64,000 nt of DNA, from positions 61,615 through 125,614 of IMG/VR virus record IMGVR_UViG_3300009514_000006; one strand, written 5' to 3'. The translations under genes were made by a program, and so were the position numbers. Below the pieces are notes generated by a model, which saw only the letters and a list, made by a program, of their open reading frames with translations, searched no databases and was not told the DNA's origin. This DNA comes from a virus. Shown here one piece after another: positions 40,772-48,890 of the stretch (its first letter is position 1; each line of letters opens with the position of its first letter).

Positions 40772-41361
40772 TGTCCACACCTACTAAATATAGCTATACG
40801 ATTTCTACTGATTTCAATTCTGGAAAGGTATCGGGAGAGGGATTAAAGAAAGAAATACAAAATAGCGACATAACCACAGAACTGTACTATGTGGAAACAA
40901 TAGGCGATATCTGTAATATTTTATTTGCAGAGGAGTTATCCCCGGGTGACTTAACTCTGTTAGATGGTGGATCTTCCCCGCCCACAAGCACTAGTATAAT
41001 AGGGAAACATTTTCCGCTTAAGTATACTAGGATTGTTGAGATTGATAAAAAAACTGACCTCATCATATCTAATGGGTTTACATATTCTAGTAAACAATTT
41101 TCTTTATCTATTCAGGCCCAGTCTAAGATGACCGCTGCGTACCAGCTTAAAGATAATCCTGCACTGGTATACCCTATAGAATGGAACACAATTGACGATT
41201 CTGATTCGTATTCAATCATAGATTCTTCTGATTTAAATAGCTTCTATCTAACTGCTATTGGGACTATTCGAGCCATATTGGACTCTGGGACAAACCTTAA
41301 GAAACAGATTAGAGAAGCCACTACTGTCTCTGAGGTAAATGCGATAGTAGATAATAGATAG
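40771..41361 (+). CDS. DUF4376-like tail protein
   Basis: A 196-residue protein. Its last 110 residues contain 'FSLSIQAQSKMTAAYQL', 'ALVYPIEWNTIDDSDSYSII', 'DLNSFYLTAIGTIRAILDSG' and 'LKKQIREATTVSEVNAI'. This fits the DUF4376-type domain found near the end of tail-fibre operons, where it is thought to be a structural adaptor. The start overlaps the previous stop by one base set (TAATG). A new promoter follows at 41368, so this is the last gene of the first sub-operon. Confidence 0.65.
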   Translation: MSTPTKYSYTISTDFNSGKVSGEGLKKEIQNSDITTELYYVETIGDICNILFAEELSPGDLTLLDGGSSPPTSTSIIGKHFPLKYTRIVEIDKKTDLIISNGFTYSSKQFSLSIQAQSKMTAAYQLKDNPALVYPIEWNTIDDSDSYSIIDSSDLNSFYLTAIGTIRAILDSGTNLKKQIREATTVSEVNAIVDNR

Positions 41362-41367
41362 AATCTA

Positions 41368-41397
41368 TTGACATACATACTTTTTATCTGGTAAAGT
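41368..41397 (+). promoter_or_regulatory. Promoter of the second virion sub-operon
   Basis: TTGACA (41368-41373), an 18-bp spacer and TAAAGT (41392-41397). Predicted start near 41404, 28 nt before the ATG at 41432. The same TTGACA-18-TAAAGT arrangement occurs on the minus strand upstream of the prohead protease. Confidence 0.7.
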
Positions 41398-41431
41398 TTG
41401 TGGACCTGGTGTATGCTCTGAGCGTACCCCC

Positions 41432-42061
41432 ATGTCCGCATATTATAAGATCCTTGACAGAGACGGCGAGAATTCGTCCGTAGTTACACCCGCCGGAGAG
41501 CTACTGGTTAAGGGCTCCGTGGTGGTTGGCGGCAGCTCTGTCGCAGTGGGGCTGGACTATGTAAAATCGAGTATTTCGGCCGACCAGTATTTCCTACTCA
41601 TTGATCTAGACAATCAAGGGGGTGGGGGCCCCTACAAGCACTCAGGCTCCGGAGGAGTAAAGTTTCACTGGGTGCATGGCCACTTGATCAAGAGTAAACA
41701 GCAGGCCGAGTGGAATGTTGTACTATTAGTTGTATTGGATATTGATGGGACGGATGCTACTTTAGCTGCATTAGAATTTAGCTCGTTGCACTCTGAGGAT
41801 ACTCTTAAATATGAGTCTTCTATAACGCAGAGTGTAACTCCTCATGTACTCGATTTAACTGTATCAGGATCCTCACTGGCTTTTTTGACAGTGGGGGACA
41901 TCCGGACAGGTGTTGTCGAAGTAAATACTTCAAGCACCTTAAAGGATGTTGCAGGTAATGACGTAGTCCCTAGTGTGGGCGATGTCCTTGTCCTGGTAAA
42001 AAAGGGTACAGGTTCAGGGACAGCTAAATTCCACTACACCCTAATATATGAGGTAAGCTAA
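41432..42061 (+). CDS. Virion protein, tandem paralogue of the next gene
   Basis: A 209-residue protein. The N-terminus is the DRDGENSSVVTPAGELLVKG module shared with 36708. Residues about 40-209 align end to end with the product of 42062-42778. Both have 'DNQ-x-G-x-GPYKH', 'HGHLIKSK' or 'IGHLTKSK', 'VLDIDGTDA' or 'VLRVDGTDA', 'DLTV' and a terminal 'YEVS'. Codon use here is AT-rich, unlike the copy. No ribosome site is obvious. Role unknown; a surface or tail decoration protein is likely. Confidence 0.7.
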   Translation: MSAYYKILDRDGENSSVVTPAGELLVKGSVVVGGSSVAVGLDYVKSSISADQYFLLIDLDNQGGGGPYKHSGSGGVKFHWVHGHLIKSKQQAEWNVVLLVVLDIDGTDATLAALEFSSLHSEDTLKYESSITQSVTPHVLDLTVSGSSLAFLTVGDIRTGVVEVNTSSTLKDVAGNDVVPSVGDVLVLVKKGTGSGTAKFHYTLIYEVS

Positions 42062-42778
42062 ATGGCTTTTCAAGACAAGCAACCAGTAGTACAGAACATT
42101 CTCTATAAGGCTGATGGCACTCCGATCACCATTGTTAACGAAGCCGGTGCAGACCGCTTGGCCACTACGTCCGTCATCTCTGACGGAACGAATGTGGTCT
42201 CAGTCAATGCTTCTGGTGAATTGGCTGTTACTCTTGCAGGTGGTACCGCTGATGTTTTTGGTGTGGACTTTGGTAAGAGCGGCCAAACCACGGATGCTTA
42301 TTACATGTTCATCGACGTTGACAATCAAGCCGGTGCCGGTCCCTACAAGCACGCTGCGGGCACCGCAGTGAAGCTCCACAGTGTTATCGGGCACTTGACT
42401 AAGTCTAAGCACAGCTTGGACTGGAAAGTCGTCCTTGCTGTCGTCCTTCGGGTTGATGGTACGGACGCCGACCTGGCCTATCTTGAGCTGTCTTCGATGC
42501 ACACCGAAAACAGCGCCTTGTTCCAAGTGGCTCTCGACTACAAAGCCGCCCCAGATCCTCTTGACTTGACTGTTGCGGCGGGCTCTCTTACTCGCATTGC
42601 GGTTAAGAATGTTCAGCTCAATGTGGCTGCTGTGAATACCGCTACTCCGTTGGAAGATGTTTCGGCGGCGGGAACTGTTGCTCCTGCTGCTGGTGATATT
42701 CTTATCTTCTCGGACAACTTGAATTCTGGTTCGGGTACTGCTGATTGGCACTTTACGGCCAACTATGAAGTGAGCTAG
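42062..42778 (+). CDS. Probably abundant virion protein (238 aa), GC-biased codons
   Basis: A 238-residue protein and tandem paralogue of 41432-42061. Its N-terminal 40 residues match instead those of 42784-43104 (MAFQDKQPVVQNILYKADG versus MAFQDDRPVNQEVLYDADG). Third codon positions are markedly richer in G and C than in its neighbours (GCC, GGT, CTC, AAG preferred). The capsid, scaffold and 1502-residue fibre genes show the same bias. This suggests high expression, for example a tail-tube, decoration or major fibre-linked protein. The sequence has no enzymatic motif. Confidence 0.7.
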   Translation: MAFQDKQPVVQNILYKADGTPITIVNEAGADRLATTSVISDGTNVVSVNASGELAVTLAGGTADVFGVDFGKSGQTTDAYYMFIDVDNQAGAGPYKHAAGTAVKLHSVIGHLTKSKHSLDWKVVLAVVLRVDGTDADLAYLELSSMHTENSALFQVALDYKAAPDPLDLTVAAGSLTRIAVKNVQLNVAAVNTATPLEDVSAAGTVAPAAGDILIFSDNLNSGSGTADWHFTANYEVS

Positions 42779-42783
42779 GACTA

Positions 42784-43104
42784 ATGGCTTTCCAAGACGA
42801 CAGACCGGTAAACCAAGAGGTACTATACGATGCGGATGGTAATGCTGTGTCTGTCGTCTTGGACGGCACTGTTTACCGACTAGCTACAGACACCAAACTA
42901 GCTACTAGTGATGAAGTAATTGGTAGGATTAAGATCACTAACGGGTCATCAAACGCAAATATTAACACAGACGGTTGCTTTGAACTGGGCGTTAGAGATG
43001 ATGAGGTTCTGAACGTGCTTCATCTAGTGTTATCAGAGTTAAGATTACTAACTCGCATATTAACCTATGCGGCAGAGGCGGAGTTTGAAGGAGAAGACTC
43101 ATAA
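42784..43104 (+). CDS. Small virion adaptor protein (106 aa)
   Basis: A 106-residue protein. The first 40 residues are the same module as in the upstream gene (MAFQDDRPVNQEVLYDADGN). A second 'IKITNGSSNANINTDGCFEL' segment repeats the D-G...V pattern. The C-terminal 30 residues form a helix (NVLHLVLSELRLLTRILTYA). The layout, a beta module plus a helix, suits a connector between virion proteins. The last base overlaps the next ATG. Confidence 0.65.
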   Translation: MAFQDDRPVNQEVLYDADGNAVSVVLDGTVYRLATDTKLATSDEVIGRIKITNGSSNANINTDGCFELGVRDDEVLNVLHLVLSELRLLTRILTYAAEAEFEGEDS

Positions 43105-43688
43105 TGTCTGAATTCGTAATTAAAGACGGAACTGGTAAGGGATATAGGTCCGCAGTTGACAGCGGTAATAGACTTAGGGTGCATGCTGTAGCGCAGGTTG
43201 AGTCTGCTTCGTTTACTAACTCTGGAGATGGTTACGTCATCCCTATGAGTAAACGGACATTTAACACGACCGCGACACAGTACCCTATTATGTACATAAA
43301 CCCCAACTCCCCTTCAAAAGCCTTTGCTGTTAATAGGTTTTATGGCAGTTGGTCTGGTCCCGATGTTGCGATTTACCGAATTTATTATGGAGCATCGGCC
43401 CCTACAGCAGGTCATGTTCCTTTTCCCGCTCCAAACAGCAATAGTAACTCAGTTAGGGCAGCGGCTTTAACCCTAAACGTGTGGAACGGTGTATCGGGAA
43501 CGGGAATGACAGTGGCCTCAAACGGAACAGAGGCCCTTACTACTTATGTCACCACTGGGCCTAACGATATTATGGTAGCGGGTACTCTTCTTTGGGGCTT
43601 CGGAGTAGGTGCCCTAATCACTGTTGAGGCCCCTGTCTCAGCTGGATCTGGGACTCTTCTCATTAGCGGATGGGAGATTGATGTATGA
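43104..43688 (+). CDS. Virion beta-sandwich protein with IKDGTG N-terminus
   Basis: A 194-residue protein. The N-terminus 'EFVIKDGTGKGYRSAVDSGN' followed by 'RLRVHA' is the recurrent module. The body is beta-rich (GDGYVIPMSKRTFNTTATQY, 'PIMYINPNSPSKAFAVNRFY') and ends 'SGTLLISGWEIDV'. The following gene product (43685-44251) has the same order, so the pair are diverged duplicates. It is likely a tail or fibre-associated protein. The stop overlaps the next ATG by 4 bp. Confidence 0.65.
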   Translation: MSEFVIKDGTGKGYRSAVDSGNRLRVHAVAQVESASFTNSGDGYVIPMSKRTFNTTATQYPIMYINPNSPSKAFAVNRFYGSWSGPDVAIYRIYYGASAPTAGHVPFPAPNSNSNSVRAAALTLNVWNGVSGTGMTVASNGTEALTTYVTTGPNDIMVAGTLLWGFGVGALITVEAPVSAGSGTLLISGWEIDV

Positions 43689-44251
43689 GTATTGTAATAC
43701 GAGACGGTACTGGTCGTGAATTTACAGTCAAAGTGACTGACAAGAATGAGCTAAGTACACGAGCAGCGGTGCGTAGTCGTCTAGCTGTAAGAGCCAAAGA
43801 GGGCGATGCATTTATTATCTCCGCGCCTATCGTAGCCCTGACTACCACGGGATCGTTTAATGGGATTCTATATATTAAGAATACGGGAACCTCTCCTTGG
43901 CGTATTTGGCAGTCCCGCCTTCAGTGCTCTGTTCTTAGTCAGTGGAACATCCGAACTAATCCTACCACTGGAACACTAATTTCCGATGCTAGCGCTGCCA
44001 CAGTGACTAACTGTAACTCTGAGTCTACAAAATCTCTTTCCAGTACTTCTTATAAAGCATCCGGAGATGGTAAAACAGTGACAAACGGTACTATTATATA
44101 CAATAGTATCATTTCAGCTGGTGGGGCTCAACCTACTCAACCCGAGGGCGCTTTTATTCTTGGGGTTGGTGACGCTATTTCTTGGGGGTGTAAACCAGCG
44201 TCTGCGTGCGATGTGTCAGTGGATGTTATTATCTATATCGATGACGAATAA
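43685..44251 (+). CDS. Virion beta-sandwich protein, paralogue of 43104-43688
   Basis: A 188-residue protein. It starts 'IVIRDGTGREFTVKVTDKNE' and continues with 'GDAFIISAPIVALTTTGSFN' and 'GILYIKNTGTSPWRIWQ', matching the upstream paralogue strand by strand. The C-terminal half contains Cys-rich 'CNSESTKS' and 'SWGCKPASACDVSVDVIIYI'. Function as an outer virion protein is inferred from the cassette. Confidence 0.65.
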   Translation: MSIVIRDGTGREFTVKVTDKNELSTRAAVRSRLAVRAKEGDAFIISAPIVALTTTGSFNGILYIKNTGTSPWRIWQSRLQCSVLSQWNIRTNPTTGTLISDASAATVTNCNSESTKSLSSTSYKASGDGKTVTNGTIIYNSIISAGGAQPTQPEGAFILGVGDAISWGCKPASACDVSVDVIIYIDDE

Positions 44252-44260
44252 GGTGTAGAA

Positions 44261-44893
44261 GTGGCGTTACCTACATACATACAAGATCCTGCTACTGGAA
44301 GGCGCCTCAAAGTCACCCAAGACGGGGCCATAGCTGTTAGTGTGGTTGAGATTAGCGCTAGTGAAGTAGATACGAGTAGTCTTACTAAACGTAAACAGCT
44401 AAGAGAGTTCCTAAGACGGACCACAGACAACTCACCAGATCTTAATGTAAACGCTTCCGGTGGTCTTCAGGAGTTTAATGTTAAGGCTGAGGTAGGTAAA
44501 ACTAAGTGGATTACTGAAGTTCGAGTCATCATATACGGAAAAAACTGTGAGATGCAATCTAACGATTTTCGTAGGTTCGGTGACGCTACCTCTGTTGGTT
44601 CTCCTCTTACAAACGGAATTAAATTGTTTGTAACTCAAGGTGGTGTACAGACAAACTTCTTTATTAATAATATTACTAGAATGGGTGACTTTTTTGATTA
44701 CATGGATGACTTTGTCAATGTAATCAATGCTATTGATTCGCAGACAGACTTCTTAACTTTTGACTTCCGTTTTGAGGGTCCTGTGGTTCTGCCTCCCGGT
44801 GTCCCAGATAAAATTTCTATAACTATAAATGACAACCTGTCATCGCTGACTCTCTTCCGAGTAATTGCTAGAGGGTACCAAGAAAGCATATGA
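44261..44893 (+). CDS. Virion protein related to 36708 and 1296 genes
   Basis: A 210-residue protein from a GTG start (TAAGGTG upstream). The N-terminus 'YIQDPATGRRLKVTQDGAIA' is a variant of the shared module. The body follows the 36708/1296 pattern: 'LTNGIKLFVTQGGVQTNFF', 'NNITRMGDFFDY', and a terminal 'TINDNLSSLTLFRVIARG'. It is another copy of this beta-sandwich family. The last 4 bp overlap the next gene. Confidence 0.65.
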   Translation: MALPTYIQDPATGRRLKVTQDGAIAVSVVEISASEVDTSSLTKRKQLREFLRRTTDNSPDLNVNASGGLQEFNVKAEVGKTKWITEVRVIIYGKNCEMQSNDFRRFGDATSVGSPLTNGIKLFVTQGGVQTNFFINNITRMGDFFDYMDDFVNVINAIDSQTDFLTFDFRFEGPVVLPPGVPDKISITINDNLSSLTLFRVIARGYQESI

Positions 44894-45747
44894 TAGTAGA
44901 CAACCCACCACGAACAAGCCGTAGGTTTAACCGCATTCAAGTGGAGCCTCCAGAGGCTAAGCGGCTTGATGTTGTATCTATTAACTGGTGTGATCGAACT
45001 ACGTGGTATCCTAGTTCGGTTAGGGTCGAGGACGAGGTTCTGGCTGATTCAGGAGACTCCGCTACTTATAATCCAGAGACCCAAAGAGCTTGGATCGATG
45101 TAATGCATGGAAAGTTGACCGGGGAGTATTCTCTTCGACCAATGTATCAAGTAGTAGTGAAGGTAAATGGTACCACCAAAACAGAGAACCCAGTTGGGAC
45201 ATCAAACGGCGATTACTCAATAAACTACGAAACCGGACAAGTAACGTTTAATAGCTCGCTTGCTCCTACTGATGTTGTAACCGCGTCGTACAACTACGAG
45301 AACGGCTCGACCTGGACCATCAAGCCCTCAGACGGTAGAACCATACGTATCACCACAGTAGAGGTCCAGTTCTCTGCTGATCTGGTTCTAACAGATACGG
45401 TACTGTTTGAGGCTCATGGATTAGTAGATGTTTTTGCTCCGCATCTGGTACCGGCGGTCCCGTCAGGTACTGTTATTCCCCTGGGGAACCAAGCAGTGTA
45501 CCAAGTGATGCAAGACTACATTAATGAGGCTGAAAGAGCCTACCCTAGCATTCCCAAGTTGGGAGGGACTGGGTGGCGAGGAATGCCTCAAGAAGTACAT
45601 ATCTTTAGGTGGCCCTATTCGAGCCGAGGAACCACAGACCTTGTAGCATCGATGGGACTAGAGATCCATATTAAGCTAGAGAACGATATCCCCTTTGAGG
45701 GGGAGATTGGGATTGTGACGTTCTACGGGATCTCTGAAGAAGAGTAG
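44890..45747 (+). CDS. Virion structural protein (285 aa)
   Basis: A 285-residue protein. An N-terminal 'NPPRTSRRFNRIQVEPPEAK' is followed by a beta domain with 'NYETGQVTFNSSLAPTDVV' and 'TASYNYENGSTWTIKPSDGR', a pattern found in baseplate or tail proteins. The C-terminal half includes 'VYQVMQDYINEAERAYPSIP' and 'IHIKLENDIPFEGEIGIVTF'. It is the last gene of the cassette and converges with the deoxynucleotidase gene (25-bp tail-to-tail overlap). I see no terminator between them. Confidence 0.65.
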   Translation: MIVDNPPRTSRRFNRIQVEPPEAKRLDVVSINWCDRTTWYPSSVRVEDEVLADSGDSATYNPETQRAWIDVMHGKLTGEYSLRPMYQVVVKVNGTTKTENPVGTSNGDYSINYETGQVTFNSSLAPTDVVTASYNYENGSTWTIKPSDGRTIRITTVEVQFSADLVLTDTVLFEAHGLVDVFAPHLVPAVPSGTVIPLGNQAVYQVMQDYINEAERAYPSIPKLGGTGWRGMPQEVHIFRWPYSSRGTTDLVASMGLEIHIKLENDIPFEGEIGIVTFYGISEEE

Positions 45748-46316
45748 GCTTCGATATACTCCACGATTGACTTCCAAGCCTTTTCTGTGTCCGCCCAGCC
45801 CTCTGCCCTACAGTCAGTAATGCTCTCAGTACATTTATTGTAGGGATAAGCTATTGAAATGAGCTTAGTGTTGGGTTGGTACTGCCTGACCTTCTCAGCG
45901 TTCAAGGGCGAGTCGTCAATCAGTATATCAGCCATTACCATTGATTTTCTATAACAGATAAAGACATCTTCTAGAGGAATATTTAAGTGTCTTTTAATCC
46001 ACTTCATCTTCTCTGAAGCGATTTCTGGACAGACAGTGGCTGTACAGACCATAACTGTGTGGCCCATATCTCGTAGATCGCTAATAGCCTTAACAGCTCC
46101 CGGGAGAGGTTCAAGGTCTCTAAACATTTGTGGAGTGAGGTATTTGTAGACGTCTTTGCCACAGGCGGGGTTAACTACATTCTCAATGTACCATTCAGGG
46201 ATGTCCCCTGGAGTAAGATTGGCCGCCCACTCTTTGTTGTAGGCGGCCAACCATGGACCTAATAGATTTGCTACGATTCCATCTAAATCAGTCAAAATTT
46301 CCAGTTTACGAGTCAT
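45723..46316 (-). CDS. 5'(3')-deoxyribonucleotidase, HAD family
   Basis: A 197-residue HAD-superfamily enzyme of the NT5C type. The N-terminal 'LEILTDLDGIVANL' holds the catalytic D-x-D (Asp10, Asp12). A cap region with 'LTPGDIPEWYIENVV' follows, then 'MVCTATVCP' (motif II), 'KSMVMADILIDDSPLNAEKV' (motif IV) and 'TKLISIAYPYNK'. It dephosphorylates deoxynucleoside monophosphates and so would adjust pools during phage DNA synthesis. Other nucleotide genes nearby (dCMP deaminase, MazG-like) support this role. Confidence 0.8.
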   Translation of the reverse strand: MTRKLEILTDLDGIVANLLGPWLAAYNKEWAANLTPGDIPEWYIENVVNPACGKDVYKYLTPQMFRDLEPLPGAVKAISDLRDMGHTVMVCTATVCPEIASEKMKWIKRHLNIPLEDVFICYRKSMVMADILIDDSPLNAEKVRQYQPNTKLISIAYPYNKCTESITDCRAEGWADTEKAWKSIVEYIEAYSSSEIP

Positions 46317-46319
46317 AGC

Positions 46320-46535
46320 TTAGGAAGATAAATGATTCTCCTCTGTTGCTTGGGTGTCAATAAGATCTGGATGGCAATCGGCACAAAAAAGAAGACCAGC
46401 TCCGGCCCCTATACCTTCTGTAATCATTGCATATGCCAAACTATCCTTTTTGCCGCACACCAAACAATCTGGTGCCGCGTCCAATACACGCTGTACACGA
46501 GCCTCGGTAATCCTCGAAAAATCTAGATACCTCAT
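46320..46535 (-). CDS. Small zinc-finger protein
   Basis: A 71-residue protein with 'CLVCGKKDSLAYAMITEG' followed by 'FCADCHPDLID', a four-Cys zinc finger of C-x2-C...C-x2-C type. AAGGAG lies 8 nt before the ATG. It may bind nucleic acid or a host protein; no family name is assigned. Confidence 0.6.
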   Translation of the reverse strand: MRYLDFSRITEARVQRVLDAAPDCLVCGKKDSLAYAMITEGIGAGAGLLFCADCHPDLIDTQATEENHLSS

Positions 46536-46561
46536 CGATTGTCTCCTTGTCGAACACTCTT

Positions 46562-46828
46562 TTATAGGGATGTACTTTCCAAAGAATCGATAGGGACTAT
46601 GTCCGCTGGTGGGGGTAGGATGGATAGCCCCTTGAGAGCGCTTAGGATTCGATCTGCCTGGGTCATCGCCGCCGATACAGCTTTTCCTGGTGTGGCCCCT
46701 ACCCCTATGGGTGAGTACTCGGGAACGAAGTTGGAGTACTCCAGAAGGCTAGGCACGAATGCCTTGTACATTTCGTACTGGTCACACCACTCAATGAGAA
46801 GCTGATATCTAAACGGTTTTTTCCTCAT
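46562..46828 (-). CDS. HicB-like protein
   Basis: An 88-residue protein with the HicB N-terminal layout: 'YQLLIEWCDQYEMYKAFVP' (strand pair), 'YSPIGVGATPGKAVSAAMTQ' and a helix 'ADRILSALK'. Bacterial HicB is the antitoxin of a mRNA-cutting HicA partner. No HicA-like gene (short, with a conserved His) is seen beside it, so an orphan domain is more likely. It may be a repurposed phage accessory protein. Confidence 0.5.
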   Translation of the reverse strand: MRKKPFRYQLLIEWCDQYEMYKAFVPSLLEYSNFVPEYSPIGVGATPGKAVSAAMTQADRILSALKGLSILPPPADIVPIDSLESTSL

Positions 46829-46830
46829 GG

Positions 46831-47142
46831 CTAATCGTCATCGTCATAAATGCTTTTATGTACTATTCCTGCTAGGTTTACGTTTTCCTCAATATGTTTA
46901 AATAACTCCCACAATGAATATACCGTATTACGCCCTCTACTTTCAAGCGTAATAAGTGCTGCTTGACTTTCTTCCATTTCTGTGATCTCAAAATCAGACA
47001 TAGCCTCATCTATTTCCTCGTCTGAGAACTCAGAATCATAAAGGTCATGGCGAAATAGTTCACTAGCCTCCAATTCATCTTCGGCCGCTATCCACCACAA
47101 ATCACGCCCCATTGATACTTCATATAGTTTTAGTTCCATCAT
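46831..47142 (-). CDS. Acidic small protein (103 aa)
   Basis: A 103-residue protein with an N-terminal beta strand (ELKLYEVSMGRDLWWIAAED) and a highly acidic middle (SEFSDEEIDEAMSDFEITEM). The start codon overlaps the preceding stop (TAATG). The C-terminus ends in Asp repeats (SIYDDDD). No domain is known. The charge pattern could mimic DNA, which is a common theme in phage anti-host proteins, but this is only a thought. Confidence 0.5.
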   Translation of the reverse strand: MMELKLYEVSMGRDLWWIAAEDELEASELFRHDLYDSEFSDEEIDEAMSDFEITEMEESQAALITLESRGRNTVYSLWELFKHIEENVNLAGIVHKSIYDDDD

Positions 47143-47489
47143 TATTCATGCTCCCGAAGGCTCAAAACAGCTACTGCCAGGGCACAGCCATCGCGAATAC
47201 CCTGCTCGTCCTCAGCAGACCAGTAGCTTGCTTGTTCCTCTATCAGTGTTATACAAGCGTCTCTTTCCTCTTTGACTCGGTCGTTTATTAGAATAGCTAG
47301 TTCTGTAGAATTCTTAATCTCTTCTGCTAGAACATAACCATAACTCAGATTGTTCTTTATCCATTTCTTCATTTCCATTACAGTAGCCTTCCTTACAGGT
47401 CTACTCTTCTTCTTAAAAAAGGGTATACTCGGAAGCCACCTTGGCAACCATCGTATCGAGTTGTCTACTTCTTTTACTAGTCGTTTCAC
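47142..47489 (-). CDS. Small protein coupled to the metalloprotease (115 aa)
   Basis: A 115-residue protein from a GTG start overlapping the upstream TGA (GTGA). The N-terminus is basic and Trp/Pro-rich (SIRWLPRWLPSIPFFKKKSR) and the rest helical (EMKKWIKNNLSYGYVLAEEI). It is translationally coupled to the second matrixin-like gene. No family is recognised. Confidence 0.5.
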   Translation of the reverse strand: MKRLVKEVDNSIRWLPRWLPSIPFFKKKSRPVRKATVMEMKKWIKNNLSYGYVLAEEIKNSTELAILINDRVKEERDACITLIEEQASYWSAEDEQGIRDGCALAVAVLSLREHE

Positions 47490-48007
47490 TGACAGTACCT
47501 TTCATTAAGCGCCACCACTGTCTTATGTGACGTTAACTGTGCTACTACATCTAGTACATACGGATGCATAACACTATGATCATCTAACTCATGTTGTAAG
47601 CCTATAGCGTGACCTAGTTCATGATCAAGCACTAAGAACATCTTATCATCATAAAACTTTCGTATACGAATTATCCCGAGCCATCCATCACTCATCTTAG
47701 TGAACTCAATGTCAGCAATAGTGTACCTGTCTTTTTGCTCACCTTCTAATACCCATATCTGGGCCTCTGAGAAGTCGCTGGTCATGGCCAATACTTCGCA
47801 CCCGGCCATTGTATTCCAATAGTTAATAGCTATATCTAGGTCATCTTGGTATCGACCTAAATCAGCAGCCAGGGCTACCTTTAGAGGTATCTTAGGCCAC
47901 ATAGGCGTCTTACGAAGCCACCCTGTTGAAGGGACTTTAGCGTTGTTGGAGTAGTGGCAACTGAATACTGCCACTATTAACGATATTACTACTAGGTAGA
48001 GCCTCAC
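47486..48007 (-). CDS. Second matrixin-like metalloprotease lipoprotein
   Basis: A 173-residue protein from a GTG start. Signal peptide 'YLVVISLIVAVFSC' ends in lipobox Cys17 (His at +2). The catalytic motif is HELGHAIGLQHE (His129, Glu130, His133, His139) with the Met-turn 'SVMHPY' (Met147). The third ligand follows metzincin spacing. Length and plan match the matrixin-like gene at 34776, although overall identity is low. Two such proteases in one phage is unusual. It would act outside the cytoplasm, anchored to a membrane. Confidence 0.82.
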   Translation of the reverse strand: MRLYLVVISLIVAVFSCHYSNNAKVPSTGWLRKTPMWPKIPLKVALAADLGRYQDDLDIAINYWNTMAGCEVLAMTSDFSEAQIWVLEGEQKDRYTIADIEFTKMSDGWLGIIRIRKFYDDKMFLVLDHELGHAIGLQHELDDHSVMHPYVLDVVAQLTSHKTVVALNERYCQ

Positions 48008-48047
48008 CCATATAGTCTACCAAAATATGGGCTAGATACCAATAAAA

Positions 48048-48425
48048 TCAGCTTTTCCAGAAGGGTTTGAGCTTGTGGACCATATCTAAGAAGGCCCCGG
48101 AGAACATAGAAACCAGAGTTTCCTCAAAGGAGTCTCCCTCATAGGCATTCTCAGGGGAGATGGCATGGGGAAGAAGATGGTAGTAGGCATGGAGGATTTC
48201 GTGGATCAGAGTGTTCTTCATGGCCTCTTTTGATTGGTCCGTACAGATGTAGATAGTGGTGCTCATAGAGTCACAGAGACCTAATATCATACCCGGACTA
48301 GGCTCAAGACCTGGTCTATCGTCCGGCTCAACGATATTCTTCATGTATAGAATGGTCCAATTTTGGCCAAGAATGTTGATTTCAGTAGGGAAGTCTTTAT
48401 AAGGGGGTTTATTTGATTTAGCCAT
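48048..48425 (-). CDS. Cytoplasmic HExxH metallopeptidase-like protein
   Basis: A 125-residue protein with 'NTLIHEILHAYYHLLPH' (His75, Glu76, His79) and a downstream 'FEETLVSMFSGAFLDMV' whose Glu could be the third zinc ligand. No signal peptide is present. The arrangement is that of small gluzincin-like phage proteins (ImmA/SprT-like). A substrate is not known. Confidence 0.7.
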   Translation of the reverse strand: MAKSNKPPYKDFPTEINILGQNWTILYMKNIVEPDDRPGLEPSPGMILGLCDSMSTTIYICTDQSKEAMKNTLIHEILHAYYHLLPHAISPENAYEGDSFEETLVSMFSGAFLDMVHKLKPFWKS

Positions 48426-48886
48426 TATTTTTTACCTACGACGATCGCATATAGCCTGTCCTCAGTCACGCTCTTTCGGGAGTTCTTCCATCTTCTCATA
48501 AGTTGGTTCTTCGTGAATATATGGACTCCATTCTCCTTCTTATTGATAGAGAAGTTGGAAGAGTCGATAACTACCACACGGTCACCTAGGTACCCTACAG
48601 CCACTGCCCAGTGAAGCCACGCATCTAAGCACAGAATGACAGGACTACCGTGAATCAATTGTCCTGAAATCCACTGAAAGGCATTATTCGAGGAATCAGA
48701 GGTATAGGGAGCAGCCGTGAACCCTAGGGCCCTAACAGCGTTCATTATGCCTACCTCGTCTGTGCCTTCTTTGGTGGTCCCGGCTAGGCCCCGTACCTTG
48801 TACTCAGATACTTTGGTACCAAATACCCGGATAGCATTGACCACCGCAGCAGCCCCGCAAGACCAGGATGACCGTTGGTACTTCAT
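48425..48886 (-). CDS. C39-like papain-fold cysteine peptidase
   Basis: A 153-residue protein of the C39/papain fold: 'SSWSCGAAAVVNAIRVFG' gives the catalytic Cys10, 'LHWAVAVGY' gives His92, and 'VVVIDSSN' gives Asp108. Bacterial C39 peptidases cut leader peptides of bacteriocins, but single-domain forms are found widely with other targets. No transporter is fused. The ATG lies directly after the metallophosphoesterase gene. It may process a phage or host protein. Confidence 0.8.
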   Translation of the reverse strand: MKYQRSSWSCGAAAVVNAIRVFGTKVSEYKVRGLAGTTKEGTDEVGIMNAVRALGFTAAPYTSDSSNNAFQWISGQLIHGSPVILCLDAWLHWAVAVGYLGDRVVVIDSSNFSINKKENGVHIFTKNQLMRRWKNSRKSVTEDRLYAIVVGKK

Positions 48887-48890
48887 ATCA

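Noticed and set aside
46562-46828. HicAB toxin-antitoxin pair
   Set aside because: Only a HicB-like domain is seen. Neighbouring proteins do not resemble HicA.
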